A DNA stretch of 64,000 bases, from assembly GCF_001729485.1 (NCBI RefSeq), contig NZ_CP017157.1, positions 4,030,001 through 4,094,000 of the forward strand. Direction: 5' to 3'. Origin of the DNA: Streptomyces lydicus. GTDB lineage: Bacteria; Actinomycetota; Actinomycetes; Streptomycetales; Streptomycetaceae. The notes under the pieces were generated by a model, which searched no databases, was not told the DNA's origin, and saw only the letters and a list, made by a program, of their open reading frames with translations. The position numbers and the translations under genes are program-made. This document shows, piece by piece, positions 59,998 through 64,000 of the stretch; within the stretch, counting starts at the first letter, position 1, and the number at the start of each line of letters is the position of its first letter.

Positions 59998-61328
59998 ACC
60001 CCTCAGCCACCGCGCCCCGCACGCCCTTCCGCCTCTCAATCGCCCCCGGCGACGCCCGACTTCTGGCGGACTGGTACGCCACCGGGCGCCCGGCCACCCT
60101 GCCCGACCACCTCGGGCGCCACGGGCCGCCGCCCCTCCCGGCCGCGGCCGGCAGCCGCACGTGGATGGCGCTGGTGGAGGCCGTCGAGGCGGCCGGGCTC
60201 ACCGGGCGCGGCGGCGCGGGCTTCCCCACCGCCCGCAAACTGCGCGCCGTGGCAGAACGCCGCGGCCGCGCCGTGGTCGTCGTCAACGCCATGGAGAGCG
60301 AACCGGCCAGCCGCAAGGACCAGTCCCTCTGCGCCGTCGCACCCCACCTCGTGCTCGACGGCGCCGTGCTGGCCGCGGCCGCGGTCGGCGCGGACACCGT
60401 CCATGTATGCCTGCCCCGCGACCGCGCCGCCCAGTGCCAGCAGTTGGGTGCGGCCCTGGACGAGCGCCGCTGCGCCCGCCTCGACCGGGTCCGGCTGCGG
60501 CTGCACGCCCTCCCCCACACCTACGTCTCCAGCGAGTCGACCTCTTTGGTGCGCTGGCTGGGCGGTGGCCCGGCCCGCCCGCAGGGCAGCCCGCCGCGCA
60601 CCCATGAGCGCGGTGTCGACCGGCGCCCCACGCTCGTGAACAACGCAGAGACGCTCGCCCACCTCGCCCTCATCGCCCGCTACGGACCCGACTGGTACCG
60701 GCAGGCAGGCACTCCGGACGAGCCCGGCACCACACTCGTCACGGTCTCCGGCGCCGTCGCCGCCCCCGGTGTCCTGGAGGTGGCGCTCGGCACGCCGATC
60801 ACCACGCTCCTGGACCGTGCCGGAGGCTCCACCGAGCCCCTTCAGGCGGCCCTGCTCGGCGGTTTCGCCGGCACCTGGCTGCCGACGGCGCATCTGGACA
60901 CCCCGCTCGCCCGGCGCGCCCTCGCCCCGCTGGGTGCCGCTCCCGGTGCCGGGGTCCTCATCGCGCTCCCCCGAGCAGCCTGCGCGGTGAGCGAGACGGC
61001 ACGGATGCTCGGCTACCTGGCCGCCCACAGCGCCCGCCAGTGCGGCCCCTGCCGTCTCGGGCTGCCCGCCGTGGCCGAGGACTTCACCGCCCTGGCCGCC
61101 GGACGAGCCGACCCCGCCCTGCTGGCGCGCCTGCGCCGTCGCGCCGGACTGCTGCCCGGCCGCGGCGCCTGCCGCCACCCCGACGGCGCCGCCCGTCTCG
61201 CCACCTCCGCCCTACATGCCTTCGCCGACGACGTCGACCACCACCTCACCCACGGCCCCTGCGCCGCCGCCCACTTGTCATCCCGCATTCCCGTACCACC
61301 CGCAACACCTCCGGAGACATGGCGATGA
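59994..61328 (+). CDS. NuoF/RnfC-like NADH-binding flavoprotein
   Basis: 444 residues from the GTG at 59994. The FMN/NADH region has GRGGAGFPTARKL (residues 71-83) and NAMESEPASRKDQSL (99-113), close to NuoF; an SLBB-like part (TLVTVSGAVAAPGVLEVALG) follows near 248-267. The C-terminal iron-sulfur helix bundle keeps Cys350, Cys353 and Cys393 (RQCGPCRLG ... RGACRHPDG), but the first Cys of the usual four is Ala347. A 3Fe-4S cluster or a changed ligand is expected. It probably oxidises NAD(P)H and passes electrons to the ferredoxin. Confidence 0.88.
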   Translation: MNPSATAPRTPFRLSIAPGDARLLADWYATGRPATLPDHLGRHGPPPLPAAAGSRTWMALVEAVEAAGLTGRGGAGFPTARKLRAVAERRGRAVVVVNAMESEPASRKDQSLCAVAPHLVLDGAVLAAAAVGADTVHVCLPRDRAAQCQQLGAALDERRCARLDRVRLRLHALPHTYVSSESTSLVRWLGGGPARPQGSPPRTHERGVDRRPTLVNNAETLAHLALIARYGPDWYRQAGTPDEPGTTLVTVSGAVAAPGVLEVALGTPITTLLDRAGGSTEPLQAALLGGFAGTWLPTAHLDTPLARRALAPLGAAPGAGVLIALPRAACAVSETARMLGYLAAHSARQCGPCRLGLPAVAEDFTALAAGRADPALLARLRRRAGLLPGRGACRHPDGAARLATSALHAFADDVDHHLTHGPCAAAHLSSRIPVPPATPPETWR

Positions 61329-61537
61329 CCAGCACCCGAAGCCTGCGCATCGACCGCATCACCTGCACCGGCGAGGGCCTGTGCGCCGAGCTCCTGCCCG
61401 AACTGATCGACCTCGACGAATGGGGTTACCCCGTCCTGAAAGACCGGGCGGTACCCGACCAGCTGCGCACCCACGCCCGCCGGGCCGTCGCCGCGTGCCC
61501 CCGCCTGGCCCTCCACACCGACCGGGGTCGGCCATGA
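61325..61537 (+). CDS. 3Fe-4S ferredoxin
   Basis: 70 residues from the ATG at 61325 (ATG 61319 two codons upstream is also possible). It has three Cys, Cys14 and Cys20 in RITCTGEGLCAELLPE and Cys58 in RAVAACPRLALH, the pattern of bacterial 3Fe-4S ferredoxins, with Glu/Gly in place of the fourth ligand. Last gene of the operon; likely the electron shuttle between the NuoF-like protein and the haem membrane protein. Confidence 0.9.
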   Translation: MTSTRSLRIDRITCTGEGLCAELLPELIDLDEWGYPVLKDRAVPDQLRTHARRAVAACPRLALHTDRGRP

Positions 61538-61564
61538 CCAGCACGCGCAGGCACCGTCTGCACG

Positions 61565-61954
61565 GCCCTGAAACAGGGCGAAGATCACGCCGTCGATGAC
61601 CCCGTTGGCGAGGTCGGCCAGGAGCTGACGGAACTCGGGACGCAGGACGATCCAGTCGATGGACCCGTCGGGCCGGACGACCTTGTGCTTCTTGAAAGCG
61701 GAGGTGTCGTTCTCGCGGTAGACGCGTGGGAACGGGCCCCATCGCAGGCGGGCGCGGGTGTCTTGGGCATCTTCGAGCTGGCAATCGCCACCGGCTTCGA
61801 GACCGAAGCGGCCGGAGGAGATGCGCAGGTAGGAGCCGGGGCGCTTGGGGGAGTAGGCCGCCACGTGGTCATGGAGGTTGAGGGTGACGTGACCGCCGCG
61901 GGCGTGGGCGGGGACCTCGAAGTCCTCCCAAACGGTGGGGGCTGCTGTGGGCAC
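61565..61954 (-). pseudogene. Large serine integrase/recombinase, N-terminal fragment
   Basis: From a GTG at 61954: PTAAPTVWEDFEVPAHARGG, SYLRISSGRFGLEAGGDCQL (catalytic Ser in YLRISS), RLRWGPFPRVYRENDTSAFK, DWIVLRPEFRQLLADLANGV then IDGVIF. Homology ends where YDLDRLxRQP should follow. The gene was cut off at the end of the redox operon, 28 bases past the ferredoxin stop. Confidence 0.75.
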
Positions 61955-62072
61955 GGTGTCGGATCCTGGTGCTCGGTGGCTCCCGATACCGGGCACTTTC
62001 CTCGAACTCAGGGGTCGCCTGGTGAGGTAGATCCGCTGTAGGCCCTCGCTGGTGCACCTGGATACTGATCCC

Positions 62073-62690
62073 ATGCGTACTGACTTTGATCCCGCTGTCA
62101 TGTCCCGCAACGACTTCTACCGGCTGCTGACCGCCACCGTGGTGCCGCGGCCGATCGCCTGGGTGTCGACCACCTCGGCGGACGGCACGCACAATCTCGC
62201 GCCGCACTCGTTCTTCACGATTGCCAGTGTGGCGCCTCCCGTTGTGCAGTTCAGCTCGGTGGGGCGGAAGGACACCCTGCGGAATATCGAAGCTACCGGG
62301 CAGTTTGTGGTGAATTTTGCGTCGGAGTCGCTTTTTGAGCAGATCAATGACACCGGCACCGATTTCCCGCACGGTGTGAGCGAGTTCGAGGCCGTCGGGA
62401 TCGAATCCGAGCCGAGTCTGCGGGTGAAGCCGCTGCGGGTGGCGGCGTCGCCGGTGGCGCTGGAGTGCGAGGTGCACACGACGATCGGCATCGGGGACTC
62501 CACGATCGTGTTCGGGCGGGTGGTGCATGCCGTGGTGTCGGAGGACGTGCTGTCCGACGGGCACCCCGAGGTCAGCAAGCTGAAGCCGTTGTCGCGGCTG
62601 GGCAAGGACGAGTGGGCCACGCTCGGTGAGGTACGGGAGCTGGCGCGCATCCGGCACGCGGACTGGCGGGGGCCGGCGAGCGACCGGTAG
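62073..62690 (+). CDS. Flavin reductase (FMN-binding split-barrel) family protein
   Basis: 205 residues from ATG 62073. The split-barrel landmarks are FYRLLTATVVPRPIAWVSTT, NLAPHSFFTIASVAPPVVQF and KDTLRNIEATGQFVVNFASE, with the FMN-phosphate region APHSFF. Members reduce FMN with NAD(P)H or act as oxygenase partners. It stands outside the ApbE operon, although it also concerns flavins. Confidence 0.9.
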   Translation: MRTDFDPAVMSRNDFYRLLTATVVPRPIAWVSTTSADGTHNLAPHSFFTIASVAPPVVQFSSVGRKDTLRNIEATGQFVVNFASESLFEQINDTGTDFPHGVSEFEAVGIESEPSLRVKPLRVAASPVALECEVHTTIGIGDSTIVFGRVVHAVVSEDVLSDGHPEVSKLKPLSRLGKDEWATLGEVRELARIRHADWRGPASDR

Positions 62691-62829
62691 CGGGGGAGGG
62701 CCGGCGGTCGGTCTGCTCGGCTCCGGAAGGTTTCAAGACGCTTCTTGCGAGGGCTATTTCCGGCGCACCGCGAGGTTCGAGAGTCTGTGGCCTGCTGGCT
62801 GACCGACTGGCTGACTGAGCGGAGTTGCT

Positions 62830-62904
62830 GTGACCGGTGGTGCTGTGACTGATGGTGCCGTGACTGATGGTGCCGTGACTGATGGTGCTGTGACTGGTGG
62901 TGTT
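62830..62904 (+). repeat. Five copies of a 15-base tandem repeat at the start of a gene
   Basis: Unit GTGACTGATGGTGCC (variants CTG/GGT at a few positions), five copies at 62830, 62845, 62860, 62875 and 62890. Each copy begins with an in-frame GTG and codes for V-T-D/G-G-A. Confidence 0.9.
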
Positions 62905-63837
62905 GATTCAGCGTCTGACGGGGGCAGGGCTGCTCGGGCGGCCGAGGCTTCCCCGCTGAGCCGACGGTCCGCGGTCCGGGCGGTGGCTGCCGCGGCGGTC
63001 GCGGGGCCGGTGGTGTCGGCGGCGTACGGGGCGGGGACCGCGTACGCCGCCGATGACGGGCCGGCGCTGCGCGTGATGACGTTCAACCTGCGGTACGCCT
63101 CGGACGTCCGCCCGCACTCCTGGGCCGAGCGCCGGCCTGTGATGCGGAGCCTGCTGCGCCGCGCGGCCCCGCAGCTGCTCGGCACGCAGGAGGGGCTGTA
63201 CGGGCAGCTCCGCGATATCGCAGAAGACCTGGGGGAGCACTACGACTGGGTGGGGACCGGGCGGGCCGGGGGCAGCAAGGACGAGTTCGCGGCGATCTTC
63301 TATGACGTGCGGCGGCTCGCGCCGGTTGAGTACGACCACTTCTGGCTGTCCGATACGCCGTATCTGATCGGCTCGTCGACCTGGGGAAACACCGTCATCC
63401 GGATGGTGACGTGGGTGCGCTTCCGCGATCTGCGCGACGGGAGCGAGTTCTACGCGCTCAACACCCATCTCGATCATGCACATCAGTACGCGCGGGAGCG
63501 GTCCGCCGGCCTGATCACCGAACGGCTGCACGGACTGGACGCCGCGCTGCCCCGGATCGTCACGGGTGATTTCAATGTCGCCGCGCACAAGAATCCGGTG
63601 TACGAGGCGATGCTGGACGGTGGGGCGCTGGTCGACAGCTGGGACACCGCCGAGCGGCGCAGCGCGCAGTACGCCACCTTCCACGGATACCAGCCGCTGG
63701 TGCGGGACGGGGACCGGATCGACTGGATCCTCACCTCGCCCGGGGTGCGGACGCGCCGCGCGTCGATCAACACCTACTCCGCGCACGGTCAGTTTCCGAG
63801 TGATCACCTGCCGGTGCAGTCCTGGGTCGAATGGTGA
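62830..63837 (+). CDS. Secreted endonuclease/exonuclease/phosphatase-family protein
   Basis: 335 residues if GTG 62830 is used; GGAG lies about 7 bases ahead, but any repeat GTG could be the start. A twin-arginine-like signal follows (LSRRSAVRAVAAAAVAGPVV, cleavage near AYA-AD). The EEP fold is clear: RVMTFNLRYASD (Asn), LLGTQEGLYGQL (Glu), LNTHLDHAHQYARERSAGLI, RIVTGDFNVAAHKNPVYEAM (DFN), DRIDWILTSPGV and PSDHLPVQSWVEW (His). It may be a secreted nuclease, phosphatase or sphingomyelinase-like enzyme. Confidence 0.9.
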   Translation: MTGGAVTDGAVTDGAVTDGAVTGGVDSASDGGRAARAAEASPLSRRSAVRAVAAAAVAGPVVSAAYGAGTAYAADDGPALRVMTFNLRYASDVRPHSWAERRPVMRSLLRRAAPQLLGTQEGLYGQLRDIAEDLGEHYDWVGTGRAGGSKDEFAAIFYDVRRLAPVEYDHFWLSDTPYLIGSSTWGNTVIRMVTWVRFRDLRDGSEFYALNTHLDHAHQYARERSAGLITERLHGLDAALPRIVTGDFNVAAHKNPVYEAMLDGGALVDSWDTAERRSAQYATFHGYQPLVRDGDRIDWILTSPGVRTRRASINTYSAHGQFPSDHLPVQSWVEW

Positions 63838-63862
63838 GCGGCGGCGCGTCGGCCGACGGTGC

Positions 63863-64000
63863 CTAGCGGGGAGGCGACACCTCCCGGCGGGGAGCGCCGC
63901 CGCGGACCTGAAGGTTGTCGAGGAGCTCCCGGGTCGCGGCCGTCACGGCGTCCACGGCGTGATCGAACACCTCTCGGTTGTGCGCGGCGGGCGCACGGAA
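63863..64000 (-). CDS. DUF2277 family protein (partial at right edge)
   Basis: 46 C-terminal codons visible: FRAPAAHNREVFDHAVDAVT, AATRELLDNLQVRGGAPRRE and VSPPR-stop. This is the end of the small helical DUF2277 protein of actinobacteria; the start lies beyond the window. Confidence 0.7.
   Translation of the reverse strand, partial: FRAPAAHNREVFDHAVDAVTAATRELLDNLQVRGGAPRREVSPPR

Overview
The window looks like accessory (chromosome-arm-like) DNA of a Streptomyces or close relative. The DNA is very GC-rich, starts are often GTG, and neighbouring genes often overlap by ATGA/GTGA. Families typical of the genus are present: GlxA-type AraC regulators, PIG-L deacetylases, mycothiol-dependent isomerase-like proteins, DUF6243, DUF6624, DUF6228, DUF2277, CoiA-like and Scr1/MmyB-type regulators. 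No rRNA gene and no intact tRNA gene was found. About a third of the window is gene debris: truncated or frameshifted genes and fragments of IS5-like and IS21-like elements, a resolvase, a large serine integrase and an integrase helper.

Layout, left to right. 1-5 kb: edge of a possible thiazole/oxazole-modified peptide (TOMM) locus, a decayed IS5 transposase, then a LysR regulator divergent from a DHA2-type efflux pump with a palindromic operator between them. 5-9 kb: a frameshifted tectonin-type beta-propeller lectin, a GlxA-type regulator, an HD-domain protein with a RidA protein, and a degenerate tRNA-like structure followed by a terminator. 9-16 kb: secreted cyclophilin, small hypothetical proteins, an alpha/beta hydrolase divergent from an HTH regulator, and a CoiA-like protein. 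16.8-21.2 kb: a tight four-gene operon (GlxA-type regulator, ThDP enzyme, SRPBCC protein, KAS III-like enzyme with an altered active site) that I cannot assign to a known pathway. 21-30 kb: many truncated genes, with intact VOC, PIG-L deacetylase, DUF6243, APH-type kinase and secreted ricin-type lectin genes.

30-37 kb: the 3' part of a tRNA-Gly(CCC), which is a plausible integration scar, a large secreted BNR/propeller protein, an amidase divergent from a TetR regulator with a perfect operator palindrome, and a small secreted protein whose residues match an M15 zinc-peptidase active site. 37.4-43.2 kb: two same-orientation IS5-like copies flanking a regulator and a TIM-barrel-like protein, then DUF6624, DUF6228 and IS21 scrap. 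43.3-45.8 kb: a DedA / histidine kinase / response regulator operon. 46-55 kb: a membrane protein, a DUF6817-VOC fusion and a ketopantoate-reductase-like enzyme divergent from a LysR regulator, a mycothiol-type isomerase, a gene mosaic, a cation-efflux protein and a secreted double ferritin-like protein.

55.8-61.5 kb is the most coherent block. A two-component system is followed by a TM-anchored proline/threonine-rich protein, ApbE flavin transferase, a ferric-reductase-like haem membrane protein, a NuoF/RnfC-like flavoprotein and a 3Fe-4S ferredoxin. All genes but one overlap by four bases. I read it as an electron route from NAD(P)H to a flavin carried outside the membrane. Unusually, the carrier candidate has no FMN-binding domain and ends in a tail resembling the ApbE attachment motif. 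The window closes with a truncated serine integrase, a flavin reductase, a secreted endonuclease/phosphatase-fold enzyme with a GTG-rich tandem repeat at its start, and a DUF2277 gene.
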